From contig CAJTXS010000009.1 in NCBI GenBank assembly GCA_910583735.1, positions 1 through 52,567 on the forward strand: a stretch of DNA of 52,567 nt. The letters are read 5' to 3'. A program made the position numbers and the translations under genes. The notes below the pieces were generated by a model. The model was given only the letters and a program-made list of their open reading frames with translations, was not told where the DNA came from and did not search any database. Numbering within the stretch: position 1 is the stretch's first letter; each line of letters begins with the position of its first letter. Of the stretch, positions 15,659-23,158 are shown one piece after another. Origin of the DNA: an uncultured Christensenella sp. Lineage in GTDB: Bacteria > Bacillota > Clostridia > Christensenellales > UBA3700.

Positions 15659-17659
15659 TTATGATAAAGACACTTGTTTAGATAAATCTATATATTTTTC
15701 AACATTGCGATGACTCAATGCTTTGTCAAGATTTTGCGCATATATCTCGTCGGCAGCTACCCTGCACTGATGTATAAAATCCTTATCTATCATAGTAAAT
15801 ATATTGCCTGCGCCGCTCTGTCTCAAACCGATAAAATCACCCAATCCACGCATTTCCGCATCCGCCTCGGCAACAGAATATCCGTCTCTTATCTGCTCCA
15901 ATATGCCAAGCCTTTCGCTCCCCGTTTTAGTCGAAGTATGAAGAAAGCAATACGCCGTTTGCCCCTCTCGCCTGCCAACCCTACCCCTCAATTGGTGTAG
16001 CGTAGAGAGTCCAAAGCAATCCGCATTAAGTATAATCATGGCAGTAGCATTCGGGCAATCGATGCCGACCTCTATTACAGTAGTAGCAACCAACACGCTG
16101 ATGTTACCGTCATAAAAATCCGTCATAACTTTGTTCTTGATAGCATCTTTCATACCCGAATATACCAAACCTATATTGACACCTCTGAGCTTATCTGCGA
16201 CCAAAGAGGCATATAGTTTCTTGACCGAAATACGCTCCAAGCCTTCGCTATCCTCCACAAGCGGACACACAATGTACGCTTGTTCTCCCCTTCCGACAAT
16301 CTCTTTAATAAACATATATATCTTATCGAGATCACTGTCGCGCACAACTTTCGTTGTAATGCGTTTACTGAAATCGCCGCGAGGCTGCAAAGACGAAAGA
16401 GTCAAGTCCCCCAGTTCCGTCAAGGCAATTGCTCTCGGAATAGGCGTCGCGCTCATTACAAGCACATCTACCGACTTAGCCTTATTCTCCAGTGCAGACT
16501 TATGCCTTACTCCGAAGCGCTGTAATTCGTCGATAACTATTAATCCTAAATCCTTAAACTTTATCTTGTCGGAAACAACGGCATGCGTCCCAATCAGCAG
16601 ATCGATCTTGCCATCTGCCGCGTCTTTGTATATACTGCGTTTATCCGCCGCGCTGCTCTCGCCCGTCAACAGTCGAACGCTCAATCCTTCCTCCGCAAAG
16701 ACAGATTGCGCGGTCTTATAGTGCTGCTTAGCCAAAATCTCGGTAGGCGCCATAATAGCAGTCTGATAGCCGCATTTAATAGCATACAGCGCGCTAAGCA
16801 GCGCCACGACCGTCTTGCCGCTTCCCACATCGCCGGAGAGCATTCTGTTCATCTTGTCGCAACGCATCATATCATCGATAATCTCTTGCAGCGCAACAGA
16901 CTGCGACGCCGATAATTCATACGGAAGCCTATCAATACAATTATCGATTATGTCAGGAGCTGAAGTATAGTGCTTAACAATGCGCTCTTCTCCCTGCTTA
17001 TTGAATTTATAAGCTATTAATTGAGCTGTCAACTTCTCTTTATCTATCCTAAGCCTCGCCCTGTCGGCTTCAAATAGTGAAGTCGGATTATGAGCGGCTG
17101 CGTAAGCATCGGACAACGATATATCGGCATTATTATCGATCAATTCGAGTAACGAATCGCATTTGATTAATTGCAATGCTTGTGATATATACTTTGCAAA
17201 AGCAGGCTGTGTAACATAATTTTTAAGAGGATATATCGGGACTATGCCTTTCAGCCTTGTACTGTCCGATGCGTCTTCGAAACTGGGATTACTGAGCAAA
17301 ACGGAGCGAGCGTTTCTATAAACTTTACCCCAAACCAAATATTCGACACCCACATTAAGCCTATCCCTAAGGTATGGCGAATTAAACCAGGTCAATGTCA
17401 CTCTCTTGTCTTGAGCCTGCATGTGCGCCTTAAAGACATTCATGCTACGCCTTATGTACTGCACCTTGGTAACAGACATGACTACGCCCTTAATCAAAGC
17501 ATATTCGCCATCCGGAACATTGTCCAAATCGGATATCTCGGTCATATCCCAATATTTACGTGGTAAAAAATCTATCAAATCAAAAAGGGTATATATGCCT
17601 AACTTGTTGAGTTTCTCAACAGTTTTGGCACCTATACCCTTAATTTGCAGTAAATCCAT
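15659..17659 (-). CDS. recG: ATP-dependent DNA helicase RecG
   Basis: 666-aa branched-DNA helicase that regresses stalled replication forks. An N-terminal helix-hairpin-helix-like segment (LLQIKGIGAKTVEKLNKLGI), the wedge OB-fold domain (about 50-140), motif I SGDVGSGKT (about 275-283), motif Ia APTEILAKQH, motif III MSATPIPR and motif VI QLRGRVGRR are all present. The Walker B segment reads D-E-L-Q-R-F-G, where RecG normally has D-E-Q-H-R-F-G, so the Q-H pair is L-Q here (codons at 16520-16531). The ATG at 17659 follows the fakA stop by 6 nt without a clear Shine-Dalgarno; an in-frame TTG directly abuts that stop. Translation is probably coupled to fakA. Last gene of asp23-fakA-recG. Confidence 0.96.
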   Translation of the reverse strand: MDLLQIKGIGAKTVEKLNKLGIYTLFDLIDFLPRKYWDMTEISDLDNVPDGEYALIKGVVMSVTKVQYIRRSMNVFKAHMQAQDKRVTLTWFNSPYLRDRLNVGVEYLVWGKVYRNARSVLLSNPSFEDASDSTRLKGIVPIYPLKNYVTQPAFAKYISQALQLIKCDSLLELIDNNADISLSDAYAAAHNPTSLFEADRARLRIDKEKLTAQLIAYKFNKQGEERIVKHYTSAPDIIDNCIDRLPYELSASQSVALQEIIDDMMRCDKMNRMLSGDVGSGKTVVALLSALYAIKCGYQTAIMAPTEILAKQHYKTAQSVFAEEGLSVRLLTGESSAADKRSIYKDAADGKIDLLIGTHAVVSDKIKFKDLGLIVIDELQRFGVRHKSALENKAKSVDVLVMSATPIPRAIALTELGDLTLSSLQPRGDFSKRITTKVVRDSDLDKIYMFIKEIVGRGEQAYIVCPLVEDSEGLERISVKKLYASLVADKLRGVNIGLVYSGMKDAIKNKVMTDFYDGNISVLVATTVIEVGIDCPNATAMIILNADCFGLSTLHQLRGRVGRREGQTAYCFLHTSTKTGSERLGILEQIRDGYSVAEADAEMRGLGDFIGLRQSGAGNIFTMIDKDFIHQCRVAADEIYAQNLDKALSHRNVEKYIDLSKQVSLS

Positions 17660-17665
17660 TAACAA

Positions 17666-19303
17666 TTATTCTACAGATACAAGATAATAATAATGAGGTT
17701 GTCCGCCGTCATAGCATACTATGTCGCAGTCGGGATACTTCTCCTCCAATGTCTCTACAATAGCGTCTGCATCCTCTTTCTTCACATCTTCGCCGTAATA
17801 CAGCGTAATACATTCGGATTCTTCGTCGGATATGTTATCTATAACATCTATAAGCGTGCCGCTTATATCATTGCCTTTGCAAATAATCTTACCGCCGTGA
17901 ATACCTATGATATCTCCCTCTGCAAGTTGCAAACCGTCCATCTCCGTACTCCTCACCGCATGTGTCAATTCTGCGCACTTGAGTGCATTCAGCGAGCGTT
18001 TCATCTTCTTACAATTATCTTCGGGGGAACTCTCTTCGTCAAACTTAAGCACCGCCTGCACGCCCTGAGCAACCTCGACGGTGGGGACAATGTATACATT
18101 CTTATCCGTAAGCTCGCTTACGCGCTCTGCCGCCATGATAATGTTTTTATTGTTAGGAAGTATGATAATATTGTCGGAATTGATGGATTCTACCGCGTTG
18201 AGAATATCCTCAACGCTCGGATTCATAGTCTGACCGCCCTCTATGACCTTATCTACGCCGAAGTCTGTGAATACTTTAGCCAATCCCTGTCCCGAACATA
18301 TCGCGAGCATAGCCAAAGGCTTCTTATTGCGCTCGCGCTCGGCTTGAATAGCTCTGCTTTGCTCAAGCATATTCTCTATCTTGACTTTATCCAGTTCGCC
18401 GAGCTGCAGTGCAAAAGCCAACGCTCTGTTTGGCTGATTAGTATGGACATGCACTTTGATAAGCGAAATATCGCCGATAACTATTACACAGTCGCCGATG
18501 CCCATAAGTTTATCTCTGAGCTTATTGACATCTTCCTCTGTGCAATGCCTTTTCAAATTGATTACAAAGTATTCGGTGCAATATGCGAACTTAATATTAT
18601 TGTAATCATGCTCGTCTGTTCCGAACGCTCCGACATTAATCGTAGCCGGCGTTGCGGCAATGGGCTCTACAGGCGCATTTTCTATCTCTAAACCTGCAAT
18701 CACCCTGTAAAAGCCTGTGAATACACACAAAAGTCCTCTGCCGCCGGCATCAACTACTCCCGCTTTTTTCAAAACAGGAAGCATCTCGGGCGTCTTTTGC
18801 AGTATTTCTTCGCCTTTTTTTAATAATAAATCGAAAAATGTGATAAAATCGGAATTTTTATTGGCGATGCTCGGCGCATTCTCCGCCATATATCTTATTA
18901 CGGTCAAAACCGTGCCTTCTTTAGGCTTGGTCACCGCGTTATATGCCATCTCGCGAGCGGATAGCAATGCTCTTGCAAAAGACTTCGTAGTTATCTGAGG
19001 CGCGTCCTCGAGACTTGTTGCGAGTCCTTTCATTATCTGAGATAGGATTACGCCCGAGTTACCTCTTGCGCCTCTCAAGGTGCCCCTTGCAATGCATTTT
19101 AATATATCCGACTTGTCGCAGCCGCTTTCTAAACTATCTAATTCTTTAACGGCGGAAGACATAGTAAGACTCATATTTGTTCCCGTATCTCCGTCGGGCA
19201 CGGGAAATACGTTAAGCGAGTCTACATATTCTTTATTAACCGCGAGAAACTTGTATCCGCCGCGGAACATATCCGCAAGCAGAGCTGTTTCTATAATCTT
19301 CAT
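17666..19303 (-). CDS. fakA: Fatty acid kinase catalytic subunit FakA (DhaL-domain protein)
   Basis: 545-aa cytoplasmic kinase. In Gram-positives FakA, with a FakB fatty-acid-binding protein, phosphorylates exogenous fatty acids to acyl-phosphate for phospholipid synthesis. The N-terminal DhaL domain (about 1-200) has the Mg/ATP motif VPDGDTGTNM (D37-G-D39-T-G-T-N-M) and RGARGNSGVILSQ. The central region and C-terminal domain (about 245-545) hold the glycine-rich INVGAFG and several histidines (KVHVHTNQPN near 290) of the family. Length fits FakA (about 550). It lies 10 nt downstream of asp23, the same asp23-fakA pair found across Firmicutes. No fakB is in the window, though FakB partners are often unlinked. 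Confidence 0.92.
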   Translation of the reverse strand: MKIIETALLADMFRGGYKFLAVNKEYVDSLNVFPVPDGDTGTNMSLTMSSAVKELDSLESGCDKSDILKCIARGTLRGARGNSGVILSQIMKGLATSLEDAPQITTKSFARALLSAREMAYNAVTKPKEGTVLTVIRYMAENAPSIANKNSDFITFFDLLLKKGEEILQKTPEMLPVLKKAGVVDAGGRGLLCVFTGFYRVIAGLEIENAPVEPIAATPATINVGAFGTDEHDYNNIKFAYCTEYFVINLKRHCTEEDVNKLRDKLMGIGDCVIVIGDISLIKVHVHTNQPNRALAFALQLGELDKVKIENMLEQSRAIQAERERNKKPLAMLAICSGQGLAKVFTDFGVDKVIEGGQTMNPSVEDILNAVESINSDNIIILPNNKNIIMAAERVSELTDKNVYIVPTVEVAQGVQAVLKFDEESSPEDNCKKMKRSLNALKCAELTHAVRSTEMDGLQLAEGDIIGIHGGKIICKGNDISGTLIDVIDNISDEESECITLYYGEDVKKEDADAIVETLEEKYPDCDIVCYDGGQPHYYYLVSVE

Positions 19304-19313
19304 TAATTAACTC

Positions 19314-19667
19314 CTACTTTACTTTTACGCCTACCACGTTGACATTTATCTTACTAACTCTCATGCCCGTGTAGGTTTCAACATTATACTTAACCGTAGC
19401 GGCAATAGACTCCTTGACGGCGTCTATATTAATTCCTTCTTTAAGTATAACGAACAGGTCGATAACAATCTTATTATTGACAGTTTCTACTCGTACGCCT
19501 TTACCGGATGATGACTTATTGAACAACTCAATGATACTGTCTGTCAATCTGCGCGAAACCAGATCGACTATGCCGTAACAATCCATAGCGGCATAGTGCG
19601 CTACCATAGCAACGGCGTTATCCGTAACGGTAATTTTTCCGTAATAATTAGACGTTTTTACTGCCAT
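19314..19667 (-). CDS. Asp23/Gls24 family envelope stress protein
   Basis: 117-aa DUF322/Asp23 protein (YloU-like). The family sequence is plain: YGKITVTDNAVAMVAHYAAMDCYGIVDLVSR at the start, a central beta-strand block NKIVIDLFVILKEGINIDAVKESIAATVKYNVE, and VSKINVNVVGVKV at the end. Members sit at the cytoplasmic membrane and influence envelope stress responses; in Firmicutes one copy precedes fakA, as here. No Shine-Dalgarno is visible before the ATG, and a TTGCAA-18-TAAAAT promoter would start the mRNA only 2-3 nt before it, so a leaderless transcript is possible; a second promoter lies further upstream. First gene of asp23-fakA-recG and divergent from rpmB. Confidence 0.93.
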   Translation of the reverse strand: MAVKTSNYYGKITVTDNAVAMVAHYAAMDCYGIVDLVSRRLTDSIIELFNKSSSGKGVRVETVNNKIVIDLFVILKEGINIDAVKESIAATVKYNVETYTGMRVSKINVNVVGVKVK

Positions 19668-19675
19668 ATGTATTG

Positions 19676-19705
19676 ATTTTACACCACATAATAATACTTT
19701 TGCAA
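19676..19705 (-). promoter_or_regulatory. Candidate leaderless promoter of asp23
   Basis: Minus-strand TTGCAA (19700-19705), 18-nt spacer, TAAAAT (19676-19681). Predicted start about 2-3 nt before the asp23 ATG, which lacks a Shine-Dalgarno. Confidence 0.45.
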
Positions 19706-19727
19706 GTAATTATATTTATTATTTAAT

Positions 19728-19757
19728 ATTATAGCCGTAACTCTTCTTTCAATACAA
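19728..19757 (-). promoter_or_regulatory. Upstream candidate promoter of asp23-fakA-recG
   Basis: Minus-strand TTGTAT, 18-nt spacer, perfect TATAAT (19728-19733). It would give a 5' leader of about 50 nt. It is an alternative or addition to the proximal promoter. Confidence 0.5.
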
Positions 19758-19787
19758 AAAAAATTGTAGCTTAAAGCCTGTTTTTTG

Positions 19788-19816
19788 TTGATTTATATAC
19801 AAATTAATGCTATTAT
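19788..19816 (+). promoter_or_regulatory. Sigma-A promoter of rpmB
   Basis: Plus-strand TTGATT (19788-19793), 17-nt spacer, TATTAT (19811-19816). A strong GGGAGGT (19836-19842) lies 8 nt before the ATG. Confidence 0.8.
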
Positions 19817-19850
19817 ATATAGCGCAACATCTTACGGGAGGTAACCGATA

Positions 19851-20045
19851 ATGTCAAGAGTATGCAGCATCTGCAATAAAGGACAACTCAGCGGTAATAA
19901 GGTAAGTCACTCTAACCGCAAGTATAGAAGGAGCTGGGGAGTGAACGTACAAAAGGTCAGAGTTCTCAACGATAACGGATCTACTCAGAGCGTTTACGTA
20001 TGCACCAAGTGCCTTAAGAAAAGCGGCAAGGTTAAGAGAGCTTAA
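19851..20045 (+). CDS. rpmB: 50S ribosomal protein L28 (zinc-binding form)
   Basis: 64-aa ribosomal protein of the large subunit. Starts MSRVCSICNKGQLSGNKVSHSNRKYRRSW, a direct match to L28, and has two C-x-x-C pairs (C5/C8 and C51/C54), marking the zinc-ribbon (C+) paralogue form. It is the only protein gene on the plus strand in the window; the same inverted orientation of rpmB relative to the asp23-fakA side and the rpe side is found in Bacillus subtilis. It has its own promoter and an intrinsic terminator 20 nt past the stop. Confidence 0.97.
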   Translation: MSRVCSICNKGQLSGNKVSHSNRKYRRSWGVNVQKVRVLNDNGSTQSVYVCTKCLKKSGKVKRA

Positions 20046-20064
20046 CAGTTAATTCGGTAAAATT

Positions 20065-20095
20065 ATACACCGCTTTATCGGCGGTGTATTTTTAT
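20065..20095 (+). terminator. Intrinsic terminator of rpmB (possibly bidirectional with spoVM)
   Basis: Perfect 9-bp stem ATACACCGC / GCGGTGTAT (20065-20073, 20081-20089), 7-nt loop, followed by TTTTTATT on plus. On minus it is followed by AATTTTACC, so it may also stop the convergent spoVM transcript. Confidence 0.9.
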
Positions 20096-20121
20096 TGTCT
20101 CAATATGTATCTTTTACGCAC

Positions 20122-20196
20122 TTAATCTGCTCTTTTCCTAAAAATCCTAAGCATTCGCTTAATTAATTTCGGCGGATTTATACAACAAATAACCAT
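20122..20196 (-). CDS. spoVM: SpoVM-like sporulation micropeptide
   Basis: A 24-codon ORF, too short for usual gene callers. ATG is preceded at 7 nt by a perfect GGGAGG. The peptide begins MVICCINPPKLIKRML and ends RIFRKRAD: an amphipathic, basic helix with Pro at position 9, as in Bacillus subtilis SpoVM, where Pro9 is needed to sense the convex forespore membrane; the C-terminal F-R-K also agrees. It lies between rpe and rpmB, exactly where spoVM sits in Bacillus. SpoVM anchors the spore-coat ATPase SpoIVA and inhibits FtsH. The call rests on position, size, Pro9 and charge pattern, since sequence identity of such short peptides is low. It implies a spore-forming lineage. Confidence 0.78.
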   Translation of the reverse strand: MVICCINPPKLIKRMLRIFRKRAD

Positions 20197-20216
20197 ATAC
20201 CGTCCTCCCTGCTCAC

Positions 20217-20261
20217 ATTATATGCCGAATGTAATATATCCGTTACGGCGCATTATATCAA
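20217..20261 (-). promoter_or_regulatory. Candidate promoter(s) of spoVM
   Basis: A TTGATA (20256-20261), 17-nt, TATATT (20233-20238) sigma-A-like pair, and overlapping downstream CATATAAT (20217-20224), which resembles the -10 of mother-cell sigma-E promoters (CATACAAT), though no clear sigma-E -35 is seen at the right distance. Either could drive spoVM. Confidence 0.4.
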
Positions 20262-20421
20262 GTATAATCCGCTATTTATAAGACACCGTTAGCTCTGATA
20301 TAAGACAAAGTATTAATCAAGTGCGATTACTATCTTGTAAAATATCAATTTAACGTCGAGTCGGTTATACGACGTCAACCGCCATTAAGTATAAATATTT
20401 GCAATTCAATTCGCCGATTAT

Positions 20422-20465
20422 TTATAAAAAATCGAGGATAATTGTCTATAAACAATCATCCTCGA
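20422..20465 (-). terminator. Intrinsic terminator of the yicC-rpe operon
   Basis: Long stem TCGAGGAT-A-ATTGT / ACAAT-C-ATCCTCGA (20432-20465; 13 pairs, one mismatch), followed on the minus strand by TTTTTTATAAA. It lies about 135 nt after the rpe stop and separates the operon from spoVM. Confidence 0.85.
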
Positions 20466-20600
20466 CATACTTCATTATATCGCTTGATAGAGAAAATAAG
20501 CATTTATAATTGCTATAAGCTCGCGGCGCCATATAATTAATTAAAGCTATTGAACATCGATTGCCGATAGCAATATCGATTACATTTCTCTCCGCTGCGA

Positions 20601-21248
20601 TTAACAAGACTTAAGCAGTTTGACCGCTTCCTTAGGATTATCCGCAGCGAGTACAGCATTGCCTGCCACAGCTGCATCCAAGCCGCGCGCTTTCATCTCG
20701 CCTATATTATCAACGGTAACGCCGCCGTCAAGCTCGATATACACGTCTATTCCGGCGACAAGCGCCTTAGCAGCGCTTATTTTATCCATTACATAGGGGA
20801 TAAACTTCTGTCCGCCGAAGCCCGGGAATACTCCCATCAATAAAATATAGTCGATTTCGCCTATAAACTCTCTAGCCGTCTCGACATCTATATCGGGATT
20901 AAGAGCTATACCCGCTTTAATGCCTGCGCGTTTAATAGCTGCTATAACGCCGTGAGGGTCCTTGCTTGCTTCGGGATGAAAAGCTATAGTATCGCTGCCT
21001 ACCGAAATAAATCTGTCTATGTATCGCTCGGGCTCGACTATCATAAGATGAACGTCCAGCGGCAGTTTGCTACGCCCCCTAAGAGCGGATATCATAGGCA
21101 TCCCGAATGTAATATTGGGAGCGAATATCCCGTCTATTACGTCGCAATGTATCATATCTGCGCCAATCTCGAATATCTTATCGACTTCATCGCCTATATT
21201 CATCCAATCCGCCGATAAAAGCGACGGGGAAATCTTAATCTCAGTCAT
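20601..21248 (-). CDS. rpe: Ribulose-phosphate 3-epimerase
   Basis: 215-aa TIM-barrel enzyme interconverting ribulose-5-phosphate and xylulose-5-phosphate in the pentose phosphate pathway. From the chosen start: ISPSLLSADW, metal ligands H34 and D36 in DMIHCDVIDG, H67 in DVHLMIVEPE, MGVFPGFGGQKF (family: M-S-V-x-P-G-F-G-G-Q) and the catalytic Asp in YIELDGGV. The ATG at 21248 is preferred over one ten codons upstream because AAAGGTGG lies before it; this start overlaps the rsgA 3' end by 8 nt. It is the last gene of the operon. In Bacillus subtilis thiN follows rpe; no thiN is seen here. Confidence 0.97.
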   Translation of the reverse strand: MTEIKISPSLLSADWMNIGDEVDKIFEIGADMIHCDVIDGIFAPNITFGMPMISALRGRSKLPLDVHLMIVEPERYIDRFISVGSDTIAFHPEASKDPHGVIAAIKRAGIKAGIALNPDIDVETAREFIGEIDYILLMGVFPGFGGQKFIPYVMDKISAAKALVAGIDVYIELDGGVTVDNIGEMKARGLDAAVAGNAVLAADNPKEAVKLLKSC

Positions 21249-22122
21249 ATCTACTATTCCACCTTTTAACATTGTCATTATATAACGTCAGATATCTGTC
21301 GTATCTGCTCTTGGATATCAATCCTTGTTCTGCTGCGCGCCTTACTCCGCAATCCTCTTCCGCAGCATGATTGCAATTGCCGTATTGACAATCTCTTGCA
21401 TACGGCGCAAAATCGGGATAATAATTCTTAAGAGTTGCGGGGCTCACTATCGGCATCTCGAGCATTGAAAAACCGCATGTATCGGCTATCTGCAATCCGC
21501 CGTCAAGCTCATATATCTTAACATGTCTCGTTGTATGTCTGCCTCGTGCACTTTTTGTAGATAACTCTCCCGTCTCGCTTATCGCGTCTCCTACTATCGC
21601 ATTGATCAATGAGGACTTGCCCACTGCCGATTGTCCCGCCATACATACGTAATTTCCTCGCAATACGGCAAGCAATTCGTCTAATCCTTGCCCGGTATGC
21701 GCGGAAATTTTAATTATTTCGGCAACATCTCTGTAATCTCTTTTCAATATGTCTGCTAATTGCACCGAGCCGTCTTGATCGCATTTGTTGACGGCAATTA
21801 TACATCTTACGTCTTGGCTGTCCGCTCCTATAATGAGCTTATCCAACAGCAGCATATCGGGCGCAGGAATCGCAGCGACTACAATGAGCAATATATCCAT
21901 ATTGGACACGTATGGTCTGACAAGACACGACTTACGCTCGTGTACTCTCTCGATTATGCCTTCCCTATCATACAAGATATCTACTATATCTCCGATGAAT
22001 ATTTCTCCGTCGCGCCGAAGCTTACCCCTGGCAAAGCATTTATAGTGCTCGCCGTCCGAAGATACGGTATATACTCCGCCTACGCCTTTAATAACTCTGC
22101 CTGTAAGATGCTTCTTAGACAT
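21241..22122 (-). CDS. rsgA: Ribosome small subunit-dependent GTPase RsgA
   Basis: 293-aa circularly permuted GTPase that checks late 30S maturation. An OB-fold domain (about 1-68), then the permuted motif order: G4 NKCD (112-115), G1 GQSAVGKSS (163-171), switch I segment with RHTTRH, G3 D-T-C-G-F (214-218; family D-T-P-G, so Pro is Cys here), and a C-terminal zinc-binding domain with C245, C250, H252 and C258. It overlaps rlmN by 8 nt and rpe by 8 nt. In Bacillus it is preceded by the prpC-prkC phosphatase and kinase genes, which are missing here. Confidence 0.96.
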   Translation of the reverse strand: MSKKHLTGRVIKGVGGVYTVSSDGEHYKCFARGKLRRDGEIFIGDIVDILYDREGIIERVHERKSCLVRPYVSNMDILLIVVAAIPAPDMLLLDKLIIGADSQDVRCIIAVNKCDQDGSVQLADILKRDYRDVAEIIKISAHTGQGLDELLAVLRGNYVCMAGQSAVGKSSLINAIVGDAISETGELSTKSARGRHTTRHVKIYELDGGLQIADTCGFSMLEMPIVSPATLKNYYPDFAPYARDCQYGNCNHAAEEDCGVRRAAEQGLISKSRYDRYLTLYNDNVKRWNSRYD

Positions 22123-23158
22123 TGCCGCCCTCGCTTATATACCTTCTTCTGAGCTGTCCGCAAGCGCCGTCGATATCAGAGCCGAGCGTACGCCTGATAG
22201 TGGCGCTGACGCCTTTATCTGTAAGGACCTTTAGAAATGCCTTAACCTTAATATCGCTTGTTCCCTTTAACCCTCTTTCCTTAACGCTGTTGAGCCTAAT
22301 CAAATTTATATGGCATGACATGCCTTTTGTAATTTTAACTAATTCCAGCGCGCAGTCCTTGCTGTCGTTGACACCGTCTATCAACGAATATTCGAATATT
22401 ACTCTTCTACCCGTGGCATTAAAGTAATATTTAGCCGCGTCTATTACTTCTCCAATGGGATATCTGTGCGCAACGGGCATAATCTTAGCTCTGATATCAT
22501 CGCTCGGCGCATGGAGAGAAATTGTAAGCGTAGGACTATAGCCGTCGTCGCATAGCTTATAAATCTTATCGCATAGCCCGCATGTTGACAGCGATATATT
22601 GCGTTTGGAGATATTCAATCCCTCGTCCTCGGAGACTGCGGTGAGGAATTTAACCGTATTGTCATAGTTATCGAGCGGCTCGCCGCTCCCCATCAATACG
22701 ACATTGGTCACGCTTCTGCCGTTGCCGAACAGCTTATTGACAGCTATTATCTGTCCGATTATCTCCCCGCATGACAGATTGCGCACCAAGCCGTCCAATC
22801 CGGAAGCGCAAAAAGCGCAATTCATCCTACAGCCTACCTGAGTAGATACGCACAACGTATTGCCGTACTTATATTTCATGAGTACGCCTTCGATGATATT
22901 GCCGTCTCCCAATGCGTAGAGCAACTTGATTGTCCCGTCTATCTTCGATGTAAAAGTATCAAGTATCTTAATCGGACAGTCGCCGTATCCTTCGCCAACG
23001 AGGCTTTCAATCAAGGAATTAGGCACATTGGTCATTTCGCTATACAGCGCGCCTTGAGCAATCCACTTATATAGCTGTACGGCTCTATAAGCAGGCTGCC
23101 CCATCTCCTTAATCAACTTGGCGACGTCCGAAAAGGTCATATCCTGCAAATATCTCAT
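22115..23158 (-). CDS. rlmN: 23S rRNA (adenine2503-C2)-methyltransferase RlmN
   Basis: 347-aa radical-SAM enzyme that methylates A2503 of 23S rRNA and A37 of some tRNAs. The cluster cysteines C110-x-x-x-C114-x-x-C117 (GCRMNCAFCAS) and the two methyl-transfer cysteines, C103 (TLCVSTQ) and C333 (DGACGQL), are all present, so this is RlmN and active-looking; Cfr cannot be told apart by these residues alone, but the operon position fits RlmN. The start overlaps rsmB by 4 nt. Confidence 0.96.
   Translation of the reverse strand: MRYLQDMTFSDVAKLIKEMGQPAYRAVQLYKWIAQGALYSEMTNVPNSLIESLVGEGYGDCPIKILDTFTSKIDGTIKLLYALGDGNIIEGVLMKYKYGNTLCVSTQVGCRMNCAFCASGLDGLVRNLSCGEIIGQIIAVNKLFGNGRSVTNVVLMGSGEPLDNYDNTVKFLTAVSEDEGLNISKRNISLSTCGLCDKIYKLCDDGYSPTLTISLHAPSDDIRAKIMPVAHRYPIGEVIDAAKYYFNATGRRVIFEYSLIDGVNDSKDCALELVKITKGMSCHINLIRLNSVKERGLKGTSDIKVKAFLKVLTDKGVSATIRRTLGSDIDGACGQLRRRYISEGGNV

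Noticed and set aside
17693..18691. 332-codon open frame on plus opposite fakA
   Set aside because: Antisense shadow of a well-supported gene, with Cys/Tyr/Arg-rich unlikely protein content; the same holds for long antisense frames opposite aspS, hisS, coaBC and glyA.
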